Below, piece after piece: positions 53,510 to 61,819 of a stretch of DNA of 64,000 bases. The DNA comes from Actinomycetota bacterium. GTDB lineage: Bacteria > Actinomycetota > Thermoleophilia > Miltoncostaeales > Miltoncostaeaceae. The first letter of the stretch is position 1, and each line of letters begins with the position of its first letter. The DNA lies in contig JACJWX010000004.1 in assembly GCA_020636905.1 (NCBI GenBank), positions 85,415 to 149,414 on the forward strand, written 5' to 3'. The notes beneath the pieces were generated by a model, which searched no databases, was not told the origin of the DNA, and was given only the letters and a program-made list of their open reading frames with translations. The position numbers and the translations under genes are program-made.

Positions 53510-54143
53510 CGGATCCGCGCTGCGCCGGACCACCGGCGCGTTCCAGCAACTCGGCGATGGCGACCATCATGCGGTCGGCGGCGACGCGCGCCCGCGCCGC
53601 CCGCGATCCTTCGGTCAGATCGCTGAGGTCGAGCGGGGGCCCGACCTCGATCCTGACCGGCCCGAACCGGTGCTGCGAGCCCCAGATCGCCATGGGAACG
53701 ACCCGGACCCCGTCATCGAGTGCGAGGGACCCCGCTCCGGGCCATGCGGGCCCGAGCTGGCCGTCGTCGGATCGGGTCCCCTCGGGGAACATGAGTAGAG
53801 CGTCACCACGGTTCAGCACCGCCTTGGCAACCCTGATCGCATTGCGGTCGGCGGCGCCGCGATCGACCGGAAACGCCCCGACGCGAGAGATGATCCACGA
53901 CGCGACGGGATGTGCGAACAGCTCCTTCTTGGCCATGAAGTGGAGTCGCCGCGGCAACGCTCCCGCCCCCAGCAGCGGGGGATCCATGCCCGAGACATGG
54001 TTGCTGACGAACAGCACCGGCCCGGTCGCCGGCACATTGTGCCCACCACCGCGTCTCAGCCGGTACACGGTCCTGAACAGCGGCCGCAGCACGAGACTCG
54101 AAATCGCGTACAGAATCGGATGGATGCGGGCCTCGTCGCCCAT
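53502..54143 (-). CDS. plsC: 1-acyl-glycerol-3-phosphate acyltransferase family (PlsC)
   Basis: 213 residues. Motif I NHVSGMD (the NHx4D catalytic pair), motif III FPEGTRS and motif IV (VVPMAIWGSQ) are present; an N-terminal hydrophobic stretch may anchor it to the membrane. It would make phosphatidic acid, linking to PlsX at 25028. The ATG at 54143 shares one base with the cmk stop; a TTG one codon upstream (54146) is an alternative. Confidence 0.88.
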   Translation of the reverse strand: MGDEARIHPILYAISSLVLRPLFRTVYRLRRGGGHNVPATGPVLFVSNHVSGMDPPLLGAGALPRRLHFMAKKELFAHPVASWIISRVGAFPVDRGAADRNAIRVAKAVLNRGDALLMFPEGTRSDDGQLGPAWPGAGSLALDDGVRVVPMAIWGSQHRFGPVRIEVGPPLDLSDLTEGSRAARARVAADRMMVAIAELLERAGGPAQRGSDD

Positions 54144-54811
54144 CAAACGGCCTCCACTCGGGTGCGGACCAGTTCCAGGATCACCTCGACGACCTCGTCG
54201 GCGTCACGCGTCGAGCTGTCGACCACCACCGCGTCGGCGGCCCTGGTCAGCGGGCTGTCGGCACGGGTCGAGTCGAGATGGTCGCGCCGCACGATGTCGT
54301 CGAGCACCCGCTGCAGGTCGTGGTCGTGCCCGGACGCCTCGAGGTCGCGCAGGCGCCGTTCCGCGCGACGCGCGGGATCGGCGGTCAGGAACACCTTCAC
54401 GTCGGCGTTCGGGACGATCACGGTGCCCACGTCCCGGCCGTCGCAGACCCAGTCGCCCCGGGCCATCATCTTTCGCGACAGCTCGGTGACGGCGCGGCGA
54501 ACCGGGGTGTGCGCCGCGACGCGTGACACCGCTTCGCTCACGTCGGAGGCGCGCACCTCGCGGGTGACCTCTCGACCATCCACGCTCACCAGCACGTGCG
54601 GATCGCCGGGTGCCAGCCGGATCTCGAGCGTCTCGGCCAGGTCGCCGCACGCCCGCGGGTCATCGAGGTCCACGCCGCGAGCGAGCGCCGCCCACGTCAC
54701 CGCGCGATAGATGGCGCCGCTGTCCAGATACGTGGCGCCGATTCGAACGGCCACCTGGCGGGCGACGGTGCTCTTCCCCGCCGCGGCCGGGCCGTCGATG
54801 GCGACGATCAC
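54143..54811 (-). CDS. cmk: Cytidylate kinase
   Basis: 222 residues. MIVAIDGPAAAGKSTVARQV (P-loop), YLDSGAIYRAVTWAAL, WVCDGRDVGTVIVPNADVKV and FLTADPARRAERR match Cmk. It phosphorylates CMP and dCMP. The GTG start overlaps the aroA stop (GTGA at 54808-54811). aroA-cmk-plsC-der forms one coupled block. Confidence 0.96.
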   Translation of the reverse strand: MIVAIDGPAAAGKSTVARQVAVRIGATYLDSGAIYRAVTWAALARGVDLDDPRACGDLAETLEIRLAPGDPHVLVSVDGREVTREVRASDVSEAVSRVAAHTPVRRAVTELSRKMMARGDWVCDGRDVGTVIVPNADVKVFLTADPARRAERRLRDLEASGHDHDLQRVLDDIVRRDHLDSTRADSPLTRAADAVVVDSSTRDADEVVEVILELVRTRVEAV

Positions 54812-56109
54812 GCCACGCCGCCGATGGAACGAAGATCGGCGACGAATCCCGGGTAGGACACCGCCACGGCCTCGAAGCCGTCGATGGCGACCCCGTCGAC
54901 GCTGGCCAACCCGGCGATTGCGCCGAGCATCGCGAGTCGATGGTCGCCCCTGGCGTCGATGGTGCCGCCGGGGATGCGCTCCCCGCCGGTCACCGAGAAG
55001 CCATCCTCGAGTTCGGCGGCACGCACGCCCATCCCGGTGAGGGCGTCCACGACCGCGGTGATTCGATCGCTCTCCTTGACGCGAAGCTCAGCCGCCCCGC
55101 GCACCGTGGTGGTGCCGGCCGCCATCGCGCCGAGCACGCCGATCAGGGGGAGCTCGTCGATCATCGCGGCCACCTCATGGGGTTCCACCTCGGTGGCGGT
55201 CAGCCCCCGGCTGCGCCGGACGATGAGGGTGCCGCAGGGTTCCCCGGCCACCGGCTCGCCCTCCTCCACGGTGACGTCGGCGCCCATCCGCCGCATCACG
55301 TCGAGCAGACCGGCTCTCAGGGGGTTGAGGTTGACGCCTTCCAGCCGTACCTCGGGGTCCGCGAGCAGCGTTCCGGCCACGAGGTGGAACGCCGCCGACG
55401 AGAAGTCGCCCGGGACCCGGAGGTCGGGAAGCGAGAGGCTCTCGCAGCGTCCGAGCACCCCGACGTCGTCGCCATCCCGCACCACACCCACCCCCGCGGC
55501 GGTGAGCATCCGCTCGGTGTGATCCCGCGACGGAGTCGGTTCGTGGACCCAGGTCGGCCCCTCGGCGCCCAGCCCGGCGAGCAGGATGCAGCTCTTGACC
55601 TGTGCGCTGGCCACCTGCAGTTCGTGACGCATGCCTTTCAGCGGCGTTCCGCCCGACACCACCAGCGGCGCGGTGCCCCCCGGCGCGGTGAACAGTGCCG
55701 CACCCATCGCCCGCAGCGGTCGGGCGATTCGCGACATGGGGCGCCGCCGCAGGCTGTCGTCGCCGTCGAGGATGACGTGATCGCAGGGCACGCCCACGAG
55801 CAGGGCGGGCAGCAACCGCATCAGCGTGCCCGCGTTCGCGCAGTCGATGGCGGGCGGCGGTCGCAGCCCCAGCCGGCCGACGCCGTGAACGACGATCTCG
55901 TCGCCGAGGTGACCCTCCACCCTCACGCCGCAGGCCTCGACCGCGTTGAGGGTCGCCGCGGTGTCGGCCGAATCGAGGGGCGCCGTGACGCGGACCGTCC
56001 GGTCCGAGATCGCCGCCAGCAGAATCGCCCGGTGGGTGATCGACTTGTCGGGCGGAACCCGGAGGGTGCCGGAGAGTGCGCCGACGGGCGCTGCGGTGAC
56101 CGTGGACAT
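54808..56109 (-). CDS. aroA: 5-enolpyruvylshikimate-3-phosphate synthase
   Basis: 433 residues. PPDKSITHRAILLAAISD, the NAGTLMRLLPALL segment, DGDDSLRRRPMSRI, QVKSCILLAGL, VPGDFSSAAFHLVAG, ELRVKESDRITAV and DARGDHRLAMLGAIAG are conserved EPSPS landmarks. Around the glyphosate-sensitive loop it reads C-A-N-A-G-T-L-M-R-L-L: the glycine at the position of E. coli G96 is kept, while the A98 and P101 equivalents are L. Sixth shikimate step, working with the DAHP synthase and tyrA genes nearby. Confidence 0.96.
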   Translation of the reverse strand: MSTVTAAPVGALSGTLRVPPDKSITHRAILLAAISDRTVRVTAPLDSADTAATLNAVEACGVRVEGHLGDEIVVHGVGRLGLRPPPAIDCANAGTLMRLLPALLVGVPCDHVILDGDDSLRRRPMSRIARPLRAMGAALFTAPGGTAPLVVSGGTPLKGMRHELQVASAQVKSCILLAGLGAEGPTWVHEPTPSRDHTERMLTAAGVGVVRDGDDVGVLGRCESLSLPDLRVPGDFSSAAFHLVAGTLLADPEVRLEGVNLNPLRAGLLDVMRRMGADVTVEEGEPVAGEPCGTLIVRRSRGLTATEVEPHEVAAMIDELPLIGVLGAMAAGTTTVRGAAELRVKESDRITAVVDALTGMGVRAAELEDGFSVTGGERIPGGTIDARGDHRLAMLGAIAGLASVDGVAIDGFEAVAVSYPGFVADLRSIGGVA

Positions 56110-56119
56110 CCGGCCGAGA

Positions 56120-56905
56120 CTACCGAACCGGGAGTGGCGGCCGGAGCATCATCAGGACCCGCGCGCCGTGTTCGCGCAACCAGGTCCGGTCGTGCTCGAA
56201 ATCCGGCAGGTGCCGCCCCACCCGCTCCCAGAAGTGCCGCGAGTGGTCCGGATGGTGGAGGTGGCACAGCTCGTGCACGACCACATAGTCGACGACTCGT
56301 TCCGGAGTGAGCATCAGCCGCCAGTTGAGCGAGACGGTTCCCCGCGCGGAGGCGCTCCCCCACCGCGACCGCTGTCCGGCCACCACCAGGCGCCCGGGGC
56401 TGGCGTCCACGATCGGCGCCCAGTGATCGATCCGGGCGCGGAACTCCCGGCGCGCCTGGCCCCGCATCCACTGCTCGATCGCCACCTCGGGAACCACGTC
56501 TCGTGGGACGTGCAGGTGTGCCCCGGAGCGACGGACCCGAGCGCCGGCGCCGATCTGCACCTCGAACTCCGAGTCCAGGAAGGGAAGCCGTGTCCCATGG
56601 ACGATTCCGGCGGGCGCCCGGGCGACCACCCGTCCCCAGGCGGCCGCGATCCAGGCGGCATCCCGGTGGAGCTGGTCCTGGATGCGACGTGCCGAACACC
56701 TGGCGGGGACGGTCACAGTGAGCCCGGTCGGGCCGACGCGCAGGTTCATCCTGCGGGTCCGGCGGGTGCGAACCACGCGATACGGAACGGTCAGACCGTC
56801 GATCTGAAGCGTTGTCAGCGGTGCCTCCGACACTCCTGGCGCCGGTCGGACCGACCGGGCGAAACCCGTTCCCAATCCTGGCATCCCGAGCGGTCGCCGT
56901 GCCAC
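56120..56905 (-). CDS. YgjP-type metal-dependent hydrolase (DUF45)
   Basis: About 261 residues; the first 25 to 30 are poorly conserved-looking and the start could be ATG 56884 or GTG 56833. The zinc motif is VVHELCHLHHPDHSRHFWER, the HExxH plus a third His typical of the YgjP/SprT-related M48-like hydrolases, preceded by RSRWGSASARGTVSLNWRLM. It is presumed to be a zinc peptidase; the substrate is not known. It lies 10 bases upstream of aroA and is divergent from the alpha/beta hydrolase. Confidence 0.82.
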   Translation of the reverse strand: MARRPLGMPGLGTGFARSVRPAPGVSEAPLTTLQIDGLTVPYRVVRTRRTRRMNLRVGPTGLTVTVPARCSARRIQDQLHRDAAWIAAAWGRVVARAPAGIVHGTRLPFLDSEFEVQIGAGARVRRSGAHLHVPRDVVPEVAIEQWMRGQARREFRARIDHWAPIVDASPGRLVVAGQRSRWGSASARGTVSLNWRLMLTPERVVDYVVVHELCHLHHPDHSRHFWERVGRHLPDFEHDRTWLREHGARVLMMLRPPLPVR

Positions 56906-56980
56906 GGGCGTCGCAACGTCGCGGCCGGTGCGCCGACGGCGGCGGCGCAGGCGGCCCTACCATCGCGCCGGTCCGGCGCA

Positions 56981-56986
56981 TACCGT
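56981..56986 (+). promoter_or_regulatory. -10 element TACCGT before the alpha/beta hydrolase
   Basis: TACCGT abuts ATG 56987 and lies exactly 6 nt before the in-frame GTG 56993. If the TANNNT-plus-6 rule of this window holds, translation starts at GTG 56993 rather than at the ATG. Confidence 0.4.
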
Positions 56987-57847
56987 ATGCGCGTGAGCGA
57001 GTCGGACCTCAACACCGAATTCGCCGTCGACCGCCCCGACACCACGCTGGCCGCGCAGCGGTCCGGGGCCGGGCCCGGCGTGCTGTTGCTCCACGGACTC
57101 TCCGCCACCCGGCGCTACGTCCTGCACGGGTCCACGGCGATCGAACGCGCCGGCTACCAGGTGGTCTCCTACGACGCCCGCGGACACGGCGACTCGGCGC
57201 CCGCGAACCACCCCGAGACGTACGACTACGACACCCTCGGCGAGGATGCCGTCGCGGTCCTGGACCGCGCCGAGGTCGACCGGGCGATCCTCATCGGGCA
57301 GTCGATGGGGGCGGCGACGGCGGTGAACGTCGCGCTCCGCCATCCCGACCGCGTGGCCGGCCTGGTGGTGGTCACGCCCGCCCATCTCGGCGCGCCGTCG
57401 AATCGGCTCGAACGGTGGGATCGGCTGGCACGCGGGCTGCGCGAGGCGGGCGTCGAGGGGTTCATGGAGGCTTACGGTGATCCACCCGTTCCCGAGCGAT
57501 GGCGGGACACGATCAAGACCGTCATCCGCCAGCGGTTGAGTCGCCACGTCCACCCGAATGCCGTCGCCGATGCGCTCTCCGCCACTCCGCGCTCGGCGGC
57601 CTTCGACGGTATGGAGGAGCTCACCGGGATCTCCGTGCCGACGCTCATCGTCGCCAGCCTGGACGAGCTCGATCCCGACCATCCGCTCCGGATCGCCGAG
57701 CAGTACGTCCGCACGATCCCGAATGCGGAGTTCCTGATCGAGAATCCCGGCGAGAGTCCGCTCGCCTGGCGGGGCGGATCGCTCTCGGCGGGGGTCCTCC
57801 GGTTCCTGGCCGATTCCGGGCTGGGGCCCGCGGACTCAGAACACTAG
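56987..57847 (+). CDS. Alpha/beta-fold hydrolase
   Basis: 286 residues (284 if the GTG at 56993 is used). Oxyanion loop VLLLHGLSATRRY, conserved YDARGHGDS, nucleophile elbow ILIGQSMGAATAVNVALRHP (G-Q-S-M-G), acid-turn ASLDELDPDHPLRIAEQYV. The expected C-terminal histidine is not obvious near FLIENPGESPLAW, so catalysis may differ or the triad His may be elsewhere. Substrate unknown. The 3' end overlaps tyrA tail to tail by three bases. Confidence 0.75.
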   Translation: MRVSESDLNTEFAVDRPDTTLAAQRSGAGPGVLLLHGLSATRRYVLHGSTAIERAGYQVVSYDARGHGDSAPANHPETYDYDTLGEDAVAVLDRAEVDRAILIGQSMGAATAVNVALRHPDRVAGLVVVTPAHLGAPSNRLERWDRLARGLREAGVEGFMEAYGDPPVPERWRDTIKTVIRQRLSRHVHPNAVADALSATPRSAAFDGMEELTGISVPTLIVASLDELDPDHPLRIAEQYVRTIPNAEFLIENPGESPLAWRGGSLSAGVLRFLADSGLGPADSEH

Positions 57848-58989
57848 GCGGGTGCCGCCCAGACCGTGTAGCCACGTTCCCGGATCATCGCCGCCGCCGC
57901 ACGCGCGTCCTCGGCGCCGCCGATCCGCAGCACGAGCTCGCCGACGCCGCCGGGCGGTCCCGGGTGGAGCACCAGATCCCGGATGTTGATGTGGGCATGG
58001 CCGAGCGCGGTCGCGATGTCGGAGACGGTTCCCGGCTGATCCGGGATGACGGCGGTCACCTCCCACGGATCGACGGCGTCCTGGGCCCGCTGAACGGCCC
58101 GCAACCGGTCGCGGGCGTCGGCGGCGTGCGCGAAGAACGATTCGACCGCGGCCCGATCCCCCGCCACGACGGCCGCGGCGATCACGTCGAGCCGCTCCCG
58201 GTACTCGTCGAGCGTCTCGACCAGCGCGGCGCGGTTCGCCAGCAGGATGTCCGCCCAGAGCGGCGGGTTCGATCCCGCCACACGCGTCAGGTCGTCGAAT
58301 GACGGTCCGGCGGACCGCAGGGCCTCGCGCCCCTCCGGCGCCGTGTTGGCGGCCTGATCGATCAACGCCGAGGCCAGCACGTGCGGGACGTGGCTCACCA
58401 GCGCCATCAGCCGGTCGTGAACCCCCGCGCTGATCGCGGTCGGGACGGCACCGGTCGCCGCGACCAGCGAGTGGGCCCGCTCGTAGAGGTCCGGTCGTGT
58501 TTCGGCGGTCGGCGTCAGGAACCACGTGGCGCCGTTGAAGAGGTCCGCCCGGGCGAAGCCCACCCCGCACTGTTCCCCGCCGCAGATCGGATGGCCTCCG
58601 ACGAACCGCACCCGATCCTCAGCGCTCAGCGCGTCGACGACCGCCCGCTTCGCCGACCCGATGTCGGTGACCAGGCAGTCGGCGGGGGCGTGGACGAACA
58701 CCTCGCGTGCCAGGTCGGGGATTCGCGGCACCGGCGCGGCGATGACCACCGAGGCGGCTCCCGCCACCCCCTCGGCGATGCTCGTGGTGGTGGCGTCGAC
58801 GGCGCCGAGGCGGGCCGCGTCCTCAAGCGCCTGCCGGTCCGGGTCCACGCCGCGAATCGGCGTGACACCGGCGCGGCGCAGGGCGAGGCCGAGCGATCCC
58901 CCCATGAGCCCAACACCGATGACGGTGACGGGCCCCTCGGGGAGACGGCGGGAGGGCGACTCAGGCGTTGACGGCGACCGGCTCGCCAC
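57844..58989 (-). CDS. tyrA: Prephenate dehydrogenase with ACT domain
   Basis: 381 residues. Rossmann motif VIGVGLMGGSLGLALRRAG, VTDIGSAKRAVVDAL, GGHPICGGEQCGVGFARADL and SHVPHVLASALIDQAANTA are TyrA features. A C-terminal ACT domain (about 300-381: WEVTAVIPDQPGTVSDIATA) suggests feedback control by an aromatic amino acid. The GTG at 58989 lies inside the 3' end of the DAHP synthase gene (29-base overlap), so the two are coupled. Confidence 0.92.
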   Translation of the reverse strand: MASRSPSTPESPSRRLPEGPVTVIGVGLMGGSLGLALRRAGVTPIRGVDPDRQALEDAARLGAVDATTTSIAEGVAGAASVVIAAPVPRIPDLAREVFVHAPADCLVTDIGSAKRAVVDALSAEDRVRFVGGHPICGGEQCGVGFARADLFNGATWFLTPTAETRPDLYERAHSLVAATGAVPTAISAGVHDRLMALVSHVPHVLASALIDQAANTAPEGREALRSAGPSFDDLTRVAGSNPPLWADILLANRAALVETLDEYRERLDVIAAAVVAGDRAAVESFFAHAADARDRLRAVQRAQDAVDPWEVTAVIPDQPGTVSDIATALGHAHINIRDLVLHPGPPGGVGELVLRIGGAEDARAAAAMIRERGYTVWAAPA

Positions 58990-60007
58990 CGGCCATGACC
59001 TTGCCCATGAGGTCGACCACGCGACGGACGTCGGTGACCCAGCTGTTGAACGCGTCGGCGTACAGGGCCTGGGGACCGTCGCAGAGCGCGGTTTCGGGCG
59101 ACGGGTGGACCTCCACGATCAATCCGTCGGCGCCGGCCGCGACGGCAGCCCGTGCCATCGGGAGGATCATCTCGCGGCGACCCGCGGCGTGGGACGGATC
59201 GACGATGACCGGCATCCCGGAGTTCGCCTTCACCACCGGCACGGCCGAGATGTCGAGCGTGGACCGGGTTGCGGTCTCGAAGGTCCGGATGCCCCGCTCG
59301 CAGAGGATGATGCGGTCATTGCCCTCGCGGGCGATGTACTCGGCCGACAGCAGCCACTCCTCGATCGTGGCCGACATGCCCCGCTTGAGCAGCACCGCGG
59401 CGTCGGTCTTCCCGACCTCCTTGAGGAGGTCGAAGTTCTGCATGTTGCGGGCGCCGAGCTGGATCACGTCGGCGACCTCGAGGACGTCGTCGAGCTGGCG
59501 CACGTCCATGACCTCGGTGACCACGGGCAGGCCGGTCTCCTCGCGCGCCTCGGCGAGGATGGTCAGCGCCTCACGGCCGAGGCCCTGGAAAGTGTACGGG
59601 CTGGTGCGCGGCTTGAAGGCGCCGCCGCGGAGCATGGCCGCCCCGGCGTCACGGACGACGCGGGCGGTGCTGAGCGTCTGGTCGCGCGACTCGACGGTGC
59701 ACGGACCGGCGATCAGCGCGAAGTTGTTGCCGCCGATCTTGCGTCCCGCGATGTCGAGGATGTGGTCGCCGCCCCGGAAGTCACGGGACACCAGCTTGTA
59801 GGGCTTCAGGATCGGGACGACCTTCTCGACGCCCTCCTCCGATTCGAGCTGCATCGAGGCGACCAGCTCACGGTCGTCGCCGATTGCGCCAATGAGGGTG
59901 ACGAACTCGCCGCGGGAAACGTGCGCCCGAGCACCGGCGCCCTCGACGCGTTCCACCACGTGAGCGATCTGCTCCTCGGTGGCCCCCTGTGTCATCACGA
60001 TCATCAT
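58961..60007 (-). CDS. aroF: 3-deoxy-7-phosphoheptulonate (DAHP) synthase, type I-beta
   Basis: 348 residues. An N-terminal ferredoxin-like regulatory domain (1-70) as in the Thermotoga-type enzyme precedes the barrel: IAGPCTVESRDQ, LRGGAFKPRTSPYTFQGLG, LPVVTEVMDVRQLDDV, IQLGARNMQNFDLLKEVG, LLKRGMSATIEEWLLSAEYI and PVIVDPSHAAGRREMI. First committed shikimate step. Overlaps tyrA downstream; hisC lies 53 bases upstream. Confidence 0.94.
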   Translation of the reverse strand: MMIVMTQGATEEQIAHVVERVEGAGARAHVSRGEFVTLIGAIGDDRELVASMQLESEEGVEKVVPILKPYKLVSRDFRGGDHILDIAGRKIGGNNFALIAGPCTVESRDQTLSTARVVRDAGAAMLRGGAFKPRTSPYTFQGLGREALTILAEAREETGLPVVTEVMDVRQLDDVLEVADVIQLGARNMQNFDLLKEVGKTDAAVLLKRGMSATIEEWLLSAEYIAREGNDRIILCERGIRTFETATRSTLDISAVPVVKANSGMPVIVDPSHAAGRREMILPMARAAVAAGADGLIVEVHPSPETALCDGPQALYADAFNSWVTDVRRVVDLMGKVMAGGEPVAVNA

Positions 60008-60060
60008 GGTGCTGGTGGTCCCTTCTCGTTTGCGCCGTGGCGGCGGGTGTGTACTGCGTG

Positions 60061-61170
60061 TCAGGTGGTGCCGATGAGCTCCGCGAGGGCCGCAAGGAAC
60101 GCATCGTTCTCGTCGCGGGTTCCGATGGTGACTCTGAGTCCGCTCGGGACTCCGAGCGATGCGCCGTTGCGAACGATGATCCCACGCCGCAGCAGCTGCT
60201 CATGGACGGCCGAACCGTCGAACGGCCGACCGTCGATCGCCGTCATGAGAATAAAGTTGGCCTGGGTCTCCGTAAAGGTGACACCCATCGCCCGCAAGGA
60301 TTCGCCCATGCGTTCCCGCTCGGCGACGGTCTCGGCGATCCGGCGTGACATCGGCCCCTGGTGCCGGATGGCCTCGAGTGCGGCGGCCTGGGCGACGCTG
60401 GACGTGTTGAACGGCTGGCGCACGCGGTCGATCGCCGCGACCCAGTCGGTGCTTCCGACACCGTAGCCCACCCGCAGGCCGCACAGGCCGTACGCCTTGC
60501 TGAACGTGCGCGTGACCAGCACGTTGGGCCGGGACTTCGCCAGGCTCATCGGACGCCCTCGATCCGCGAGGGTGACGAAGTCGTGGTACGCCTCGTCGAT
60601 CAGCACCGCGACGTCGTCGGGGACCATGTCCAGGAACGCCTCGATCGCGTCGGCGGCCACATAGCCCCCGGTGGGGTTGTTGGGACTGCAGATCACGACC
60701 AGCCGCGTCCGTTCGTCGACCTCGGCGGCCATGGCCTCCAGATCGTTGCGGCCCGCGTCGTCGAGGGGCACGGCGATGGATTCCGCCCCGGCCACCTCGG
60801 CAAGGTGCGGGTAGAGACCGAAGGACGGCGAGGGATGCACGACCGTGGTGCCGGGATCGAGCAGCGCGGTTCCGGCGAGCAGGATCAGCTCGCATGACCC
60901 GTTGCCCAGGACGATCTGCGCCGGGTCGGCCCCGTGCAGCTCCGCGAGCGCCTCGCGAAGCGCGGTCCCGGCCCCCTGCGGGTAACGGTTCACGGCGTCC
61001 GCGCCGGCGCAGATGACGTCGGCGACGGCCTCGAGCGGAGGAAACGGGCTCTCGTTGGACGCCAGCTTGACGGCCGAGTCGAGGCCGTACCTGGCGAGCA
61101 CCTCGGCGGTGGTCAACCCCGGCTCGTACGTTGGGATCGCCGCGAGGCGACTCGAGGTGGTGATGGTCAC
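60061..61170 (-). CDS. hisC: Histidinol-phosphate / aromatic aminotransferase (HisC family)
   Basis: 369 residues, fold-type I PLP enzyme. LASNESPFPPLEAVADVI, NRYPQGAGTALREALAEL, LGNGSCELILLAG, VICSPNNPTGGYV, VLIDEAYHDFV and TRTFSKAYGLCGLRVGYG with the PLP lysine are HisC features. Because it lies directly before the DAHP synthase-tyrA pair, an aromatic-aminotransferase role is plausible alongside, or instead of, histidine synthesis. The GTG start at 61170 follows TACACT by 6 nt, so the aromatic operon mRNA is probably leaderless. Confidence 0.92.
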   Translation of the reverse strand: MTITTSSRLAAIPTYEPGLTTAEVLARYGLDSAVKLASNESPFPPLEAVADVICAGADAVNRYPQGAGTALREALAELHGADPAQIVLGNGSCELILLAGTALLDPGTTVVHPSPSFGLYPHLAEVAGAESIAVPLDDAGRNDLEAMAAEVDERTRLVVICSPNNPTGGYVAADAIEAFLDMVPDDVAVLIDEAYHDFVTLADRGRPMSLAKSRPNVLVTRTFSKAYGLCGLRVGYGVGSTDWVAAIDRVRQPFNTSSVAQAAALEAIRHQGPMSRRIAETVAERERMGESLRAMGVTFTETQANFILMTAIDGRPFDGSAVHEQLLRRGIIVRNGASLGVPSGLRVTIGTRDENDAFLAALAELIGTT

Positions 61171-61176
61171 GCCGTG

Positions 61177-61182
61177 AGTGTA
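61177..61182 (-). promoter_or_regulatory. -10 element TACACT of a leaderless promoter before hisC
   Basis: On the minus strand TACACT ends 6 nt before the hisC GTG. Likely start of the hisC-DAHP synthase-tyrA transcript. Confidence 0.5.
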
Positions 61183-61256
61183 CGAAACACCGGGTCGACC
61201 GGCCGTCGCGTCTCCGATGCTCCGGACGGCCGGTCGAGGCGGCGCTGCGCGATCGC

Positions 61257-61682
61257 TCAGGCGGAGACCAGCTCCACCACTGGAATCACCCGATCGCCCG
61301 CCTGCTGCTCGTACTCTCCGAACTGCGGCACCTCGGTCGCCTGGCGCCCGTAGACCTCCGAGCGCTCCGGCTCGTCCAGCGGCCTGGCGAGCACCACCTC
61401 GCGGTCGGCGCCGACCTCGATCTCGACCGCCGGGGTCGCGCGGAGGTTGTGGTACCAGGACGGATGGACCGGGGCGCCCGCCGCCGACGCGAAGATGAAT
61501 CGGCGATCGCCCTCCTGCCGGTACATCAGCGGGTTCTCACGATGGGAACCCGATTTCGCACCGACCGTGTGCAGGATCAGCATCGGTGCGCCCTCGAACA
61601 TTCCGCCCACTTTGCCCGCGTTCTCCCGGAATTCGGCGATGATGCCGCGGTTGAAGGCGTGCATGTCCATTGCTGCGCTCAT
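61257..61682 (-). CDS. Deazaflavin (F420)-type nitroreductase-fold protein
   Basis: 141 residues, DDN/split-beta-barrel family. Family segments: MHAFNRGIIAEFRENAGKVG, APMLILHTVGAKSGSHRENP, FIFASAAGAPVHPSWYHNLR and VVLARPLDEPERSEVYGR. Members use F420H2 to reduce quinones or nitro compounds; whether this organism makes F420 cannot be seen here. The ATG at 61682 has AGGAGG upstream and a promoter at 61708-61737. It is divergent from nadB. Confidence 0.88.
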   Translation of the reverse strand: MSAAMDMHAFNRGIIAEFRENAGKVGGMFEGAPMLILHTVGAKSGSHRENPLMYRQEGDRRFIFASAAGAPVHPSWYHNLRATPAVEIEVGADREVVLARPLDEPERSEVYGRQATEVPQFGEYEQQAGDRVIPVVELVSA

Positions 61683-61707
61683 GGTTCCTCCTGAGGGGAT
61701 CCCGGCA

Positions 61708-61737
61708 ACCATAGGCGAGGAGCAGCGCCCGCGTCAC
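61708..61737 (-). promoter_or_regulatory. Promoter of the deazaflavin-type reductase gene
   Basis: Minus strand: -35 GTGACG (61732-61737), 18-nt spacer, -10 TATGGT (61708-61713), leaving a leader of about 20 nt with AGGAGG. The inverted repeat CACCCC-TGC-GGGGTG (61735-61749) touches the -35 and could be an operator. Confidence 0.5.
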
Positions 61738-61768
61738 CCCTGCGGGGTGGGTGCCTCGATGGGGGGTA

Positions 61769-61819
61769 TTATTGTCAACTTGACGTCATTTCGGTCGATG
61801 GTTATTGTCAGATCGACAT
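61769..61819 (+). promoter_or_regulatory. nadB promoter with two similar operator boxes
   Basis: Two 18-base boxes, at 61769-61786 (TTATTGTCAACTTGACGT) and 61802-61819 (TTATTGTCAGATCGACAT), match at 14 of 18 positions; the first contains the palindrome GTCAACTTGAC and the second the arms TGTC and GACA. A -35 TTGACG (61780-61785), 17-nt spacer and -10 TATTGT (61803-61808) run through them, ending 9 nt before the nadB ATG. This resembles control of NAD synthesis genes by a repressor of the NrtR/NiaR kind, but the regulator is not identified here. Confidence 0.65.
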
